A stretch of 64,000 bases of DNA from Sphaerulina vaccinii (Eukaryota > Ascomycota > Dothideomycetes > Mycosphaerellales > Mycosphaerellaceae). Below, in pieces: positions 40,291 through 53,300 of the stretch. Numbering within the stretch: position 1 is the stretch's first letter; each line of letters begins with the position of its first letter. The position numbers and the translations under genes were made by a program. The notes beneath the pieces are model-generated. The model saw nothing but the letters and a program-made list of their open reading frames with translations. It searched no databases and had not been told where the DNA came from. The stretch is from assembly GCA_022570795.1 (NCBI GenBank), contig JAKUDP010000013.1, positions 124,001-188,000 on the forward strand, given 5' to 3'.

Positions 40291-40696
40291 AGTTCGGTGA
40301 GATGTTGTGGTGGAAATGGAGAAATGAAGGTGTCAAACACAAGAAATGGTGGTGTAGAAGAAGAGATCGACAGGAGACAGAGTTCGCGAACGCGTCTTCT
40401 ACGCGCTGTCTTGGCATTTTGGCACAGACACCATTACTTCCACGAGCTGCACAGCCTGCCTGATCGATCGCAGAGATATAAAACTTAAGCTGTGATTAGA
40501 TGAGACAATCTTCTGTCCATTGTCGAAGTTTCGTTGCTCAAGTACAAGTATCGGTGGAGACAATCGTTTCTGGACCACGCCTTGATACTGTTCGTAGCGA
40601 AAGGTGAAGAGAGTTCCGCATTCGCGGACGGTATACACATTTACATTTACATTATATATTTACAGTAGTACAGATAACTTTTGTAGGTTCTCAGCA
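40291..40696. other. intergenic between F-box and RGS-LOV genes
   Basis: The F-box promoter and the RGS-LOV 3' flank. Nothing else recognised. Confidence 0.4.
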
Positions 40697-43139
40697 TCAA
40701 TATCCATTACTCCGTTCTCTCTTCCCATCCCTTGAGCTACTACTGTAACTTGTACCAGCATCATCTTCCTCTTCCACAACAACAACGACCCAAGCTCCAA
40801 CGGCCCCAGAATGGTGCAGAAGTGGTGTACAATGCAGCCATCGAACACGAGCTACACCCTCGCCATAACGGTTGGCTTCATTCAGCCAATGGACTCTAGC
40901 AGTGACTGCAGTACCCTTCTGTAGCGATCGCTCGAAATCGACTCTGATCTTAGAGCTACCGCCGATATGATGTATGAGATGCGACTGAAGCAGGCCGGGT
41001 ATACGAAGCGATGCTGAAGCGAACAGGATGCGTAGGGAAGGGGCAGGGCGAACTACGAGATACTGTTGCATGGATCAATAGGTGGAAGTCTCGGTATGTG
41101 TGGTGTCACTTACATTCTGATACACGCCCAGAAAACGCTTATTCAACATCTCGTGTGCTGTGAGTGGCGAGTGGTCCTCCTTCGAATCATTCTCACTCTC
41201 CAGATCATCTGCAAAGTCTTCATCGTTGCCTTGCAACAAGATCCGAGTGCGTCTTTTCTTCTCCAGGCTCGCTGTCGTGGTATCGTGCAAATGACTATAA
41301 CCTTGACTCAGGTAGCCGCCATGCCGGCGTACAATGTCCAACTCATCGCCTCCGAGCATGAGACTCAATGATTTCATGGCTTGCAGTCGATCGAACGTAG
41401 TCGGCTTGCAGCTATCTTCCGGTTTCTGGCCAGTCAGGAGTCTCCGAACGCTTTCCAGCGAATTCATGTCCTTAAGAAGCCCTGACACATCGACTTGTGC
41501 TCCTAAGAAGTAGCGCACATTGCCTCTGTTATCGAGCAATGGTACTATCATCAGCAGATTCAAGAACGGGGTGCCATCTCTGCGGTAGTTCACGAAGAGT
41601 TCCGTGTGTTCCTTGCCTTCTTCGCATGCGATCGCCAATCGTCTCACAGAGTGCTCGCTGGTTCGCGGGCCCTACTGAGGATGAGCGATTGACTCCAATG
41701 AGGCAAATTCGACGTACCTGAAGGAATCTGCAATTCCGTCCTATGATGTATTTGAGCCCATATCCAGTGGTCAAGGCAAACTCCTCCGAGGATAGAATGA
41801 TTGCTGGGACATGTCAATACCCAGCGAGCTGCTCTGCGGATTCCAACTTACGATTGTCGTGACGACTAGGATCCGTGAGTACGAATACTTCTGCCAACCC
41901 TTGACTAGCTTCTCGCAAATGGCTTGATAGCGACCCGGTGATGCGGCGCCGAACACTAGCGCTCACAATACGTGTATACGCGTGAGCAACATAGGCCACC
42001 AGATCCTCCCTAATCAGATCGTCGAAAGCTTCGCCCGCGACATCAGACAGTCTTTCGTCAATACACGCACCAGGAAGCGTCGCCGCACTTTCGATACATG
42101 TCGGTGGCTTTTCCGAGAGGCTGATCGATATGGCTCGCGCATAGTATATCGCTCGCAGCGCTTTCACCGCATCCCAGTAGTATGAAAGCAGTGTGATCCT
42201 CCATGGCCGGTGTGCTCTCAGAAAGTTTGTGAAGTCAGACAAGAGCTTTGGTTCCGCAAGGATGACTCGCAAGTGATCTGCACCGAACAGTTGCTCTGCT
42301 CTCTGCTCCAGTGAGTATATGCCATCTTCAAGGTTTGTCCGAGGAGGAGTAATGACACTCCATGATTCAGGATCGTTAGTGTGCTTGAGCTCAGCCTCTT
42401 GTGCATCCGTGTTGTCTGGCATTGTATTCTGGAGTGGAAAGAGTCCCTGGTAAGAGTCCGATGAGGTGCCACGAGTGTAATTAGTCCGTGATCGCGTGCC
42501 AAGTCTCGTATCACGGCCATTCTCGCGCATATGGAGAGGTGAAGTGATCGAAGGTGACTTGACTCGGAAATGCTCGGAGATGGGCGAGACCTTGCCATTC
42601 ATGCTAGGAAGTCGTCAGCAGTGGCTCGCTGATGATCACCAAAGAGTTCTCACCTAGACTTTCTGGAGTGCTGAGTTGCTGACGTGGACTGACGCACCGG
42701 AAAGCTGGCAGCAGTCTGCTCTGCAAAGTCGTCCAAATAGGACAAGCCGCATGAACTTAACGCATCTTCTGCTTTGGGCTTGCTAGCAATACTGATAGGT
42801 TTATTGGCGAGAGCAGGTGCGCTAGTAATGCTACGGAGATGGATTGACGAGTTCTTCGAGATGTCCTCGGTGGATATTGATAGCGATTTGCTCTCTTCTA
42901 GTTTGAAGTCGAGAGCAGGAGCAACCTCATGCTGATGAGAAACCATAATCAGTTCTAGGTGCGAAACTAAGATTGTCCGGAGGACTTGCAATACTGACAA
43001 ACTGCACCGAATTCTCGATTTTCGAAGGAGACATTATGAGTTGACCGCTCTCGTGCTTTTTCTTGTCACGATGATCTCTATTGCGGAGATGTGCGAGCTT
43101 CTGGAGTTGTCGCCTCAGTGGGTTCTTGTGACCTTCCAT
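40697..43139 (-). CDS. RGS-LOV blue-light photoreceptor (726 aa, six exons)
   Basis: Exons: 43139-42999, 42931-42654, 42603-41852, 41803-41718, 41671-41114, 41062-40697; all introns are GT-AG and phases agree. The N-terminus has a polybasic stretch (KNPLRRQLQKLAHLRNRDHR). Residues about 230-370 resemble an RGS domain (LFGADHLRVILAEPKLLSDF, then TLLSYYWDAVKALRAIYYA). The LOV domain follows (about 371-485): VFVLTDPSRHD, the flavin-binding GRNCRFLQ with the adduct-forming Cys (about 415), GPRTSEHSVRRL, NYRRDGTPFLNLL and FLGAQVDVSGL. The remaining ~240 residues are a C-terminal region of unknown fold. This order matches the described fungal RGS-LOV proteins (for example Botrytis BcLOV4), which bind acidic membrane lipids in blue light. 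The role here, light input to G-protein signalling, is inferred from that family. Confidence 0.9.
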
Positions 43140-45193
43140 CGTATTCGTGACTGGACTGTGGTATATAGTCGATACCGATGGGAGGATGCTCAGTCTTCTT
43201 CAACAAGACATCGATGTGTATCGACGAACGAGCTCCTAGGAACTTCCTAGTGCAACAAGTTGTTCTCACTAACTGTAGAAACATGCCGAGAAAGATGCCA
43301 GATGAGCCTGGTGCCGCCAGTTGTCGAAATGGTCTCCATGCCCAAGTCCCATATAGTATGCTGTATGGAGGCGGTCCTTTTTGGTCAAGCTTATGTACCT
43401 GGAAGCTTGCACTTGTTGGCGTGACTGGCCCAGCAGCTTGGAAGCTTCTTCTGTTCCCTGCTCGATTTCTCTAGCTCGATATCTTCGCGCCGATCTCCCC
43501 ATCACATTTCATCTTATTTTACGCAACGCATCGATTCACTTTCGCGTGTGTATGTCTTGTTCCAGTATATGCACACGATTTCTGACACTCCTGACGCTGT
43601 GTAATGTATTCCATGCCGGCATCACTTGCTTCTCAATGACAGAGTTCGCCGTCGGCAAGTATCTATGTACTTGATGCTTCGAAGGTACATGTACAGATAT
43701 CTCCGCACGTGCCTAAGATGCAGTTCCAGAGATATGGTAGCTGTTGTTGGTACTGTGTTGCTCACATTCTTCGCATTGACTCGCTTTTCGGCAGCCGGCA
43801 AGTAGTTCTCCAGGCTCAGATCGCAGAAGCCATTGGATTGAGGTTTCGTCTCAGTACACTGCCCGGGCAGTGATGCGCCATAGCAGCATCTGGCGGTATT
43901 CTGCTACTCGTTGCAGTACCTGGATACGTTGGCTAGCCACGATAAACCTGTCATCTCATGCAGTTCTCACGCAGAATGAACCAGACTCGTTTGCAAATTG
44001 ACCTTAGCGCCATTTCCTAGTGCATCATGCAGGAACGGAAGTTGATATCTTGGCACGGCAGGTGTACTCTCCTAGGTGCTCCCCAGTAAGGTATGCGATA
44101 TGCGACCAGGATCCTTGCGGAATGATCCCCGAAGACCATGTGCTTTGTGGAGAATCGAGAATCGAGTAAGACTTCCGATCTTAGTGATGCCCCGCGCGAC
44201 AATAGAGTCTTGCAATTGCAGCCGCAACCCGCTGTGTAGTCTGCCTAGGGCTGGATCTCCGCACGAGTAACATATGATTCCCATGTATGTAAAGATGGAA
44301 TAGAGTCGAAATCCGATCAACGAAGCTATATCGATCGTTCAGCTATGGCGTCCTTCGTTTGGCGATCCAATTGGCCAGTGACCGTCCTCCTTGCTACCTT
44401 GTTGCTGGCGGTGAGGAGAGTTTCTGACATGCAGCTCGAACGAAAGATCCAATTGTGTGTCGTCGCCCTGCGTTTTGGTATGGCGGACACGGATCTTACC
44501 AACACCACCGAGCTTTGCAATTCCCCCAGCTTTCCAAGCGTGCCGAGGACCGCAACAAATATTTCCGTAGCGCTCTGAGAGTTGAAGGAACCCAGCTAGA
44601 ATCCCGCATCGGGCATATTGTCTCTAAGATTGGTACCTCACTCGCGCGTTCGCTTGTACCGATGTATTGCTGATTCCTGTAGAAGTCGAATGTTTGAAGA
44701 AGTCCACAAGATGGCGCGAAGGCGGAAAATGAGGTGTGGTACACATCGTGGAAGCAGCCAGGTTGCACTGACAAATGCACCCGCTCCTGGGCCGGTTAGT
44801 AATACGCCTCGGTGTCAGCATAATGAGCATATCTGCATTCGAGCGTACAGTCAGCAGTGTGGACGACTCTTGCAGGGATGACTAAACGTGAGTTGCGCAA
44901 TTTCGTTCTTTAACCTAATGCAATGAACTTGGCAAAGTGTTCACTGTTGGCCTTCATAGCCGATTGTACCATTTCGTGGCAGGCGGTGGTCCAACACTTG
45001 TAGCTGACGTTCGATGGAACGTGTGAACGGCGTGGTGTTGTGAAATCGTGAAGCGTGATCTGTATTCGATACCAGGGACTGTGCCAGCCATAAGTCATCG
45101 TGACCTCCTAGCTAGCTGCTGTCTTTTACAACGCCTGCTCCCATGCATGAAGTTTCCATTTCCTTGGGCATTCCCATAAGCAAAAAGACCCGC
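43140..45193. other. gene-poor region, nothing recognised
   Basis: About 2 kb with only short frames on both strands. The left end is the RGS-LOV promoter; the rest is the 3' flank of the uL14 gene. No domain, signal peptide or splice structure is supported. Confidence 0.45.
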
Positions 45194-45836
45194 TTACATC
45201 ACAACACCAGCGTTGGAGGCAATACGCTATACCATAAAAAGTCAGCACAGCTAGAACTTCACATCGTACTTCCACCCCAGGATATTGTGAACTTACCGGC
45301 CAAAGCTCAGCAGCCTCCTTACCCACAGGCCCAGTGATGGCCGATCCCTTCATCTCACCCTTGGGGTTCACAATCACACCGGCGTTGTCCTCGAAGTAGA
45401 GGTAGATGCCGTCTGCTCTCCTCCATGGCTTGCTCTGGCGCACAATGACGGCTGGCATGACCTTCTTGCGCAACTCTGGCTTTCCCTTCTTGACGGTGGC
45501 CATGACCATGTCACCGACACCAGCAGCTGGGAGACGGTTGAGACGAGCACCGAAGCCTTTGACGGAGATGATGTAGAGGTTACGGGCGCCGGAGTTGTCG
45601 CAGCAGTTCATGACTGCACCGCTGTAGGAAGATATGTGTTAGCCCATTGTTCCTACTCTCCTAACGTGTGTGTGTATGCGCATCGCTCTTTCTGTTTCTC
45701 GTTCTCGTGTTTCGAGGTGCGGTGGAGGGCCTGGATTTGCGATTCGAGGTTTCGCTGCAAGTTGAACGTACACTGGGAGACCGAGAGTCATCTTCAGCTT
45801 CTGACCGGAAGTACCACCGCGCTTGTTGGCCGACAT
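45194..45836 (-). CDS. rpl23: 60S ribosomal protein uL14 (L23)
   Basis: Exons 45836-45772, 45621-45297 and 45226-45194 encode 140 aa, the usual uL14 length. The introns start GTACGT and GTAAGT and end in AG. Family features: MSANKRGGTSG start, NCCDNSGARNLYIISVKG, RLPAAGVGDMVMATVKKGKPELR, VRQSKPWRR and GPVGKEAAELWPRIASNAGVVM at the end. The last exon supplies just the final ten residues. uL14 sits at the subunit interface of the large subunit. Codon use and phases are normal. Confidence 0.97.
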
Positions 45837-46118
45837 TGTGAGTGTGGTGTTCGGGGGGAGTTCGTTGGGTGTGTTGTGGTATTGTCTGGCCTCGCCGTCG
45901 TCAAGAGTTCGAAGTTTGAAGTGTCAAGCCGAAATCACACTCGACTAAAATCCGATTCTTGGCGTCACGTGACTTGATTTTCCGAATCCACCCACCACCA
46001 AACTCAACACATGAAGACATGTACTAAACAGACTGTACGCACGGCAGGGAGAAGTCAGAACAGACCGCTTTGTATCATAACGAGTCTACAGGAACGCTCA
46101 CAAACGCTTTTGCCATGC

Positions 46119-47782
46119 CTACCCAAGCAAGTCATCCAGTCCGCTGCTACCAGTGTTTGGCTTCTGTTGCTGGATAGGTGCAGCTGCTGGGGCATTTGCT
46201 CCATATAGGCCTGCTTGACTCTTCTGCTTTGCCATGTCTGCAATAGTGGGACCTTTCTGAGCAGGGCCCTTGCTCTTGAGCCCACTGCCACCCAGAAGAC
46301 TTGCAAATGCATCTCCACCTCCAGACTTTGCTGCTGGCTTTGCGCCAATCTGACCAGGTGACTTGACTTGCGAGCTGAACGAACCACCTGTAGCTTGTGT
46401 AGGCACTGGGACCGACTGATAATAGTTTGGCCCAGATGGTTGGTAGCCTGCAGGTTTAGGCGATGCAATGCCTCCTATTGGTGTGCCTGTGCTGCTCGGA
46501 GGTGGCGATGTGGTGGAGAAGATGTTGCTGAAAGCAGCGTTCTGTCCGCTTGATTGTGGCGTGGGTTGTGCATACTGTGTTGTGGAAGTAGGCGCAACTG
46601 TCGAGAATGAGCTGTAGTTGGGTGCTGGAATGGCTGGTACTGCTTTGGTTGTAGATGCAGCTGGGGCAGCGGGCGTGGCCGACTGGAAGTCATCAAAGTC
46701 ATCGTCGTCGGCCGCTGCCGCCGGCTGCGAGGCAGGCGGCGATAGTATAGCGGAAGAGCTTGCTGCGCCGTTCGAAGGTGCTGTATATGTCGTCGCTGGC
46801 TCGTCGCCGAAGTCGAAGAGATCCACCTCGGGTTCTTTGGCCTTTGGTGGTGCAGCAGCTTTCTTTGGAGTAGAGCGCTTCGCTGCTGCATCTCCTTTCC
46901 TTCTGCCAGGTCGAGCTTGTGCACCGCCATCGTCGTACTCATCGTATTCGTCGAATTTGTCGGCATTGCCACGTCCAGGTCCCTCATCATACTCATCGGT
47001 AGCAGACTCTCCACCAAATCCACCCCCATCTCCGTAGACTGGTCTTGAGCTGCCACCATAGGAGGCACTACCCCCTCCATAGCCAGCGCTTTCACTACCA
47101 AAGCCACCATATCTGCCACCAGATGCGCCCACGCTCAAGCCGGCTCCAGCACCTCCTTCTACTCCTCCGTATTTGTTTTTTGTCTGGCGAGCTTTCTTCC
47201 TTTCCGTTCTTATCCTGTCCACATCGCCCAACAGTTCAGTGAGCTCTTTGCTCCTGTTCCGTACATTGATTCCTTGATCCTTGCCATTCTGATCGATGTA
47301 GTGGAATTGTCGAAGCATCTTGAGAAGTGAGAGGTGTGATCGCGCATCGTCAATAACCCGCTCCGAGCCATTCTTGATTAAGAACTCCATAAGCTGCAGC
47401 GCTTTGTAGATCTGCCGCCATTCCTCTGCCGATTTCTCTGTGAAGCGTTTGTATATCATGGGCATGATCTCGTTCAGTTGTTGACTGTCTTATTGTCAGC
47501 ATCCTCCTTCTGTGCTGAAGCCAGTTGTCGCATACTAGTTGAATGTGCCGTTAGCAATCTCCTGCATCATGCTCGATGATGCTCCCCAAGGTTCGTTATT
47601 TGTAGCCTCTCGGACTTTGGATTCCATCTCTGTATAGTTCATAACAGCTGTGTCGCCAGTAAGTGGATGTACTTAGTCTATACTATACACTCTAGCATAC
47701 CATTTTGGACTTTCCGGACACTCGCCTTGAGGTCGTACAGCGTAAGGTTCGCAGCCGCATCTTGCAGACTCTTGAGATCCAT
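46119..47782 (-). CDS. ent3: ENTH-domain epsin, Ent3-like clathrin adaptor (519 aa)
   Basis: Exons 47782-47701, 47647-47536 and 47484-46119; introns 47700-47648 and 47535-47485 (GTATGC donors, AG acceptors). The ENTH domain fills residues about 10-150: AVMNYTEMESKVREATNNEPWG, MMQEIANGTFN, MPMIYKRFTEKSAEEWRQIY, LIKNGSERVIDDARSH and VRNRSKELTELLGD. The remainder is disordered, Gly/Ser/Ala/Pro-rich, with an acidic DDDDFDDFQ motif of the type bound by the gamma-ear domains of AP-1 and GGA adaptors, and a C-terminal SGLDDLLG. These features fit Ent3/Ent5 (trans-Golgi/endosome traffic) better than plasma-membrane epsins, as there are no NPF repeats. The symbol is by similarity only. The gene is divergent from the cyclophilin gene. 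Confidence 0.9.
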
Positions 47783-48409
47783 GACAGCGGTGTGTGGTCG
47801 AGTGCGACGAGTATTAGGATGGGATATGAGTGGTATAGAAGTGGTTGTGTTGTGAGGCTGTTGTCGGTATCGGCTAGTTCAGGAGCCAAAGTGTCAAAGC
47901 GTTCTTGCCTTCATCAGAAGCAAATCATCCTCTAACACTCTTCGTCTCATCAATTCATCCACTCTACTTGACCAGACATCATTTGTACAGTAAATTGTAT
48001 TATTGTGTGGCATTGTACTCTAGTAAGCGTTGATCTCTGGTAGGTTTCTTTGATGGTCTTCATGTCGTCCGCATTGAGCTAAGAATCAACATAGAAATTC
48101 TTGTACGATCACGATAACTTCACCTGTATGTTACCTACCGATCCCCAGTAACATCCCAGGGCTCTGCCATCCACGATGCAGTTTGCCGTCATTGCGCTTT
48201 ACCTCGCTCAACGAGTCGCGATGATGCGGGCGCAGCAGGAAAGCTTCCAGTTCCAAGTGATCCTGCTGGAGGCTCTTCTCCGGACCATCGCCGCAAACAC
48301 TTCAGACGCAATCCTCACTTTCGAACCTCAGGCAGGAAGTGGGGTGTTTTCGTGAACCCTGCTAATGGTGAAATATTGCCCCTCAGTTGAAAAGCTTCCG
48401 CCCTCCAAC
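47783..48409. other. shared upstream region of epsin and cyclophilin genes
   Basis: About 630 bp between two divergent starts. An extra in-frame ATG for the cyclophilin lies at 48365. No other feature recognised. Confidence 0.4.
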
Positions 48410-49216
48410 ATGTTTTCTCGATCATCAACAACCACCTTCTCCAAAGCAACACAAGCATTCAAACCTCTTCAACCAACTTTCAATCGATCCTTCCACGCCT
48501 CTACCGCCAAAATGACCATCTCCGCCTACTTTGACGTGACCTGGACCGGTCCTCTCATCAAGGTCGACTCCACCCATAAGGTCGTCGAGACTGACAAGGC
48601 CATTGCACGTAAGTTGGCACAGCATGACGACAAGAAATGTGATGGCCTCGAGTACTGATATAATAATTTACAGCACGCTCTGCCCGCATCAACTTTGACC
48701 TCTTCGATGATGTCGTCCCGAAGACTGTCGAGAACTTCCGCGCTCTCTGCACCGGCGAGAAGGGATTCGGCTACGCTGGCTCCAAGTTCCACCGTGTCAT
48801 TCCAGAGTTCATGCTCCAAGGAGGTGACTTCACCCGTGGTAACGTAAGTACAGAAATCATCACATACAGTGTGGTATCTTCAGCTTAGAGCATAACGCTG
48901 ATCGTGACTACAGGGAACTGGTGGAAAGTCCATCTACGGAGAGAAGTTCGCCGACGAGAACTTCAAGCTCACCCACAACAAGCCATTCCTGCTCTCCATG
49001 GCCAACGCCGGCCCAAACACCAACGGCTCGCAATTCTTCGTCACCACCGTCGTCACCAGCTGGCTCGATGGCCGCCACGTCGTCTTCGGCGAGGTTAAGC
49101 AGAGCGATCTCGAGGGCATTGGTGCCGTGAAGTCGATCGAGGCTTGCGGTTCCAGCTCTGGTGGCATCAAGTACAAGGAGGGTGTGCCAACGATCACCGG
49201 CTCCGGAGCCAACTAA
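48410..49216 (+). CDS. cyclophilin peptidyl-prolyl cis-trans isomerase (223 aa long form)
   Basis: Exons 48410-48608, 48674-48843, 48914-49216; introns GTAAGT...CAG and GTAAGT...CAG, with phases agreeing. The catalytic domain is the classic CypA fold: FDLFDDVVPKTVENFRALCTGEKG, FHRVIPEFMLQGGDFTRGN, GEKFADENF, SMANAGPNTNGSQFF and HVVFGEV; the substrate- and cyclosporin-binding residues (Arg, Phe, Trp in SWLDGRHV) are present. Before it lies a Ser/Thr/Arg-rich leader without acids (MFSRSSTTTFSKATQ...FNRSFHASTAK), typical of a mitochondrial presequence. A second in-frame ATG at 48512 (MTISAYFD) would give a 189-aa cytosolic form. In Neurospora one gene makes both forms from alternative starts, so dual use here is a reasonable inference. 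Confidence 0.95.
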
Positions 49217-50390
49217 GCGCCTGGAAAGATGCGTGTTGTAATAGCGGACACGACGAGATAATGACACGATACAGAGGCAGTGGAGCATCGACCAAAACGA
49301 TTGCACCCTGTCAGCTACGGCTGGCAGGCTCAAAAGCAGACTGCATATCTATGAAATGAGATTTTCTCTTCGACACTACATGTTGTCACTATCTTGACTC
49401 TATTCAATACTGTGCCAGTCCTCGAACATATACTAATTGCTACCGACATTCCCCTAATGTGAATGAACGGGACGCAGCTGAACCTCTACCTTAGCTGTTG
49501 CTTCACTTGTAAATACAGTGGTAAGATTTCAAAATGCGTCAAAACGCAATGTGCTCGCGTACTACCAGACGCCTGGAGAAGAGCTCCGACCACGCAAAGG
49601 CAACGCTACGATATGATAACGCCCAACGCTTCCCAATGTTGGAATGTAAGCACTGCCCAGCAATCGTTCAGATCGTTCAGAAGTTCAGGCTCGTGAGGAC
49701 TTCGGTGTTGCAAATCAAATTTTGTGTGATCCTGGCAGATATGCAACAACCACCGGTTGTGAACTGAACGGTCCTGATAGGGGCACCGGAGTCGCTATGC
49801 ATCCGTTCTCCAAGCGAGCGCTATTGTTCAGCTCTGTAGGCCTCACATATAGCCAAGAGCTCGAACAGTACGCGTTCATGAAGCGGACGTACGCCTTCAA
49901 AGACTGCGGTTGTCTTGGTGGGTATGTGTTCGCGAGAAGGCAGGCCTGACTAGGTTAAATACTTAGTGGGAGCGGCCGTGAAACTATATTTAGGAACCTT
50001 GCACGTTCATGCTATCGTTGTAGCCGCCGAGCACGGTGGTGCTCAACAACGGTGAGAACGAGCTGCTGGTCGGCTTGTACTTCATCAGCTGAAGACGAAG
50101 CGATGTGCAATTGACCTCGTATTGCATGCAGGGCTTGGCTTGATCCTGCTGAAAGTACCTACATTGTGGCATCCTGCCGCATTCTCGAGACACGAGCATT
50201 GCGTCTGTCTTGTTTCACACATACCGATCGAAATCCAGGCACGCAAGTCACACTTGGTCGATCCCTCAGGGTCTCATCTGCTTGTCACTTACTAGGATTG
50301 TTGTGTTGCACATGCAGGACGTTGGAACTGACACGCGAGGCTCTCTCCTTGCTGCTGCGAGACTGAGTCGACGATCAGGTGCTGGTCACC
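49217..50390. other. intergenic, nothing recognised
   Basis: Cyclophilin 3' flank and promoter of the 1383-aa gene. Short frames only. Confidence 0.4.
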
Positions 50391-53300
50391 ATGGCCGAGG
50401 ACGAGAGCAAGAAGTCCAAGGCGAGCAGATTCTTGTCAAAGAGTAAATGGGGCAAGGTGCTAAAGGAACGAGAGCCGAGTGAGGACGATTTGCCCGCGCC
50501 AACCCACCAAGGCACTTTCACGTTGAACAACGATGTCGTCGACTTCCTCAAACCGAGCACCGAGAAGAGCAAGCCCAAGTTGGACATTGCGATCGCGAAG
50601 AGATGGCCCGAAGCGCATCAGGTCAGAGCATTGGGAGAGGAGAGTCCTGGGCCAGATGGACCAACATTCACCAAGCCACCAAGGAGGAAAGGGCTGACTG
50701 TTGAGTTCGCCAAAACAGCGCCAGAGATCATTGGAGAGGGAGGCGATGAGGCACCAGACCCGCCGAGAGAGATTGGGAGGCAGAAGGCTGCAATGGGGAG
50801 ATCAGTTTCAGACGCGAGGGCAAATGTACGATCGCCACCGCTTCCTACACAACCAGCAGCGCAAGCTCGTGCACCACCGCCTCGACCTTCAGAAGACAGT
50901 TTCGCACCCCCTCCCATGCGCAGAGTGAATACATCCCACAATGAGTTCTCGGCGCCAATCTCGAGGAAATTCGCTTCTCCACCCATGGAAGACGTTCGAC
51001 CACATCGGCCAAGCATAGGACGGGTAGCTACAGGCTTTGATGCACTCCAGAACCCCTCAGGTCAGCAAATGCCTGCAGACAACAATCATGAGCACAGTCG
51101 GACGAGCTCTGAACGACCTCCATCACGACAACAACCTGGCATGCTGGACACGAACTTTGATTTCGAGAACAGAAAATCAGCGGCTGGACTGGGCAGTATT
51201 AGGAAGTATCTTGCTCCTGAGAGTGCGACAAGTGACGAGGCCAGCTCTCCAGTGGTGCAAAAGCGACGGGAAATGACTAGGAACGAGGGTATGGCTTTCA
51301 GGCGAGCGAGCATGTTGATCAAGAGAGACAGTGAAGAGGATGAGAATGAACGCCCGGACAACGAACATAAAGAATCAAATACATCTTCGGCCATCACACC
51401 GAGTTCTGGCAAGTACAGCTCGGCTGGAGAATACACCTCTCCAGAGACTGCAATCACGCCCGATGCGCCGAATCCATTCGCAGATCCCAGATACACAAAG
51501 AGGCAATCAAAAGACGCATCTCCAGTTCGTCAGCAGCAACTGGATCCTTCAGCGCAGTTACTGAGACAGGATCGGAGTGAGAGGGAGTTCAGTCGCGCAC
51601 AAGGACCTCAGCCCCCGCCCAGATCACCATTACGGGGAGTGCTTCAGGCGTGCCAGCCGCAGTCTGGTCACCAGCGAGGATCATCTATAGACGTGGGCTA
51701 TAATCGAGCTGTGCCAGCATCAGAACAGGGCAGACTCATGGCCATTGATCTACCTCAGCCAGGCATGAGAGTGTCTAGCGAGCGTTCACGCGATAATTCC
51801 AGATCTCCAGGCTTACCAGATCGGCGAGCCGATCCTTCAGCAGCGACACAGCAGTCCAATGCTGTCTATCAGAGATCTAATGGATCGTCCCCAAGCATCA
51901 ATCACTTCTCGCCACGGACTTCGCATTCGGGTGCCAGCTCGCGAGACGATGGCATGCCACAACGTATGGACTCAGCTGGATCATCGCAACAGCCCTACTC
52001 CTCTCGATCTCAAAATGGACCTTCGACTGCCAGCAGCCCGAGATCTTCGATGCTAGGCCCGAGTCGCACAGGTCCTTCGCCTGGACCATCACCCCTGCGT
52101 AGACCGGAAGAGTACTTCGCAGCGCCAAACATACCCCACCCTAGCAAGTCGCCTGCAGCAGCATTACGACACGAAGAGAGCTCAAGACCAATATCAGCCA
52201 GTTCTGCTTACTCGCTCAGCCGACCAGCAGCCTCGCCACAGCCGCCCATGGAGAGCAATCCAGCTGCAGATGCTGCCTATGCGGACTTTGGAGCCCGAGT
52301 TGCACACATGAAGGGCGTATTTAGATTGATTGCGGAGAAAGAGCTTCCTGGCGATCGATGTACACCATCAATGTGGCTCAGAGGTGCGTTATGGTGGTAC
52401 CACACTGGAAAGACAGGACTAGAAGCATTGTTTGCACGACGGGACCCGAACGAAAGGCGCGAATTACTCACGCAGCCTCACGTTGATCTTGCGAAGGCGT
52501 GGTGGATACTTACAGATCCTTTAGAACAATATGATACACCAGATGGCGGCACGCGCACGAGTGATCCTGGGATAAGCATGATACGACGAGGTCTTGCTGC
52601 CTTGAAGAACTCGCTGAAGACGTTGTACCTGTCGATCACCAAGAACCATTTACTGCCGCCGGAGTCATCGTTGATCCAAGGACAAAACACTCGCATCTGG
52701 ATAGAGTATCCGAATTTCACCTCTGATGCAACTGCTGTGCTTAGCGGCAGTGTCAGCAAGTCAGTTCTGGTGGCAGACTCGAAACAGGCTGTCGATCCAT
52801 ATGAAGTGCTTCCTCTTGGCGACACGAGAGACTTCTTCTGGTATGGGCGCTTTCCTGTCGAAGTGTATCTGCATACAGAAGAGTCTGAGACCGATCGTGT
52901 TGTACTCCCATGTCTTCTGACTGTGCTCCGTGGCAGACACGACTACCAAACGAGCGTCACTATTGCTAGTCAAAGTGAGCTTGTGAACATCAAGATTTTA
53001 CCAAAGCAAGACGATCGACGATGTCTAACGTGGTCGGACGTCTCATGGAAAGCGAGCCCGGCTGGCATGTCGATACATTTGCCGAGGAACTTCGATCTTA
53101 GTGTGCGCATGCAGGAACGAGACTACAAGGCACTCTGGAATCTGTCAGAATATGCGCGTGAGGTTGAACGGACCCTGCAGCCAGAGGCAGATGAAAGGCT
53201 GGTCCACGAATGCCGACTTGCAGAACTGCAGTATGTTGACTCTTCGAATTCGAGCTCGTTTCCTACCGAGAAGATTCGAGGATGTACGGCTACCATCTTC

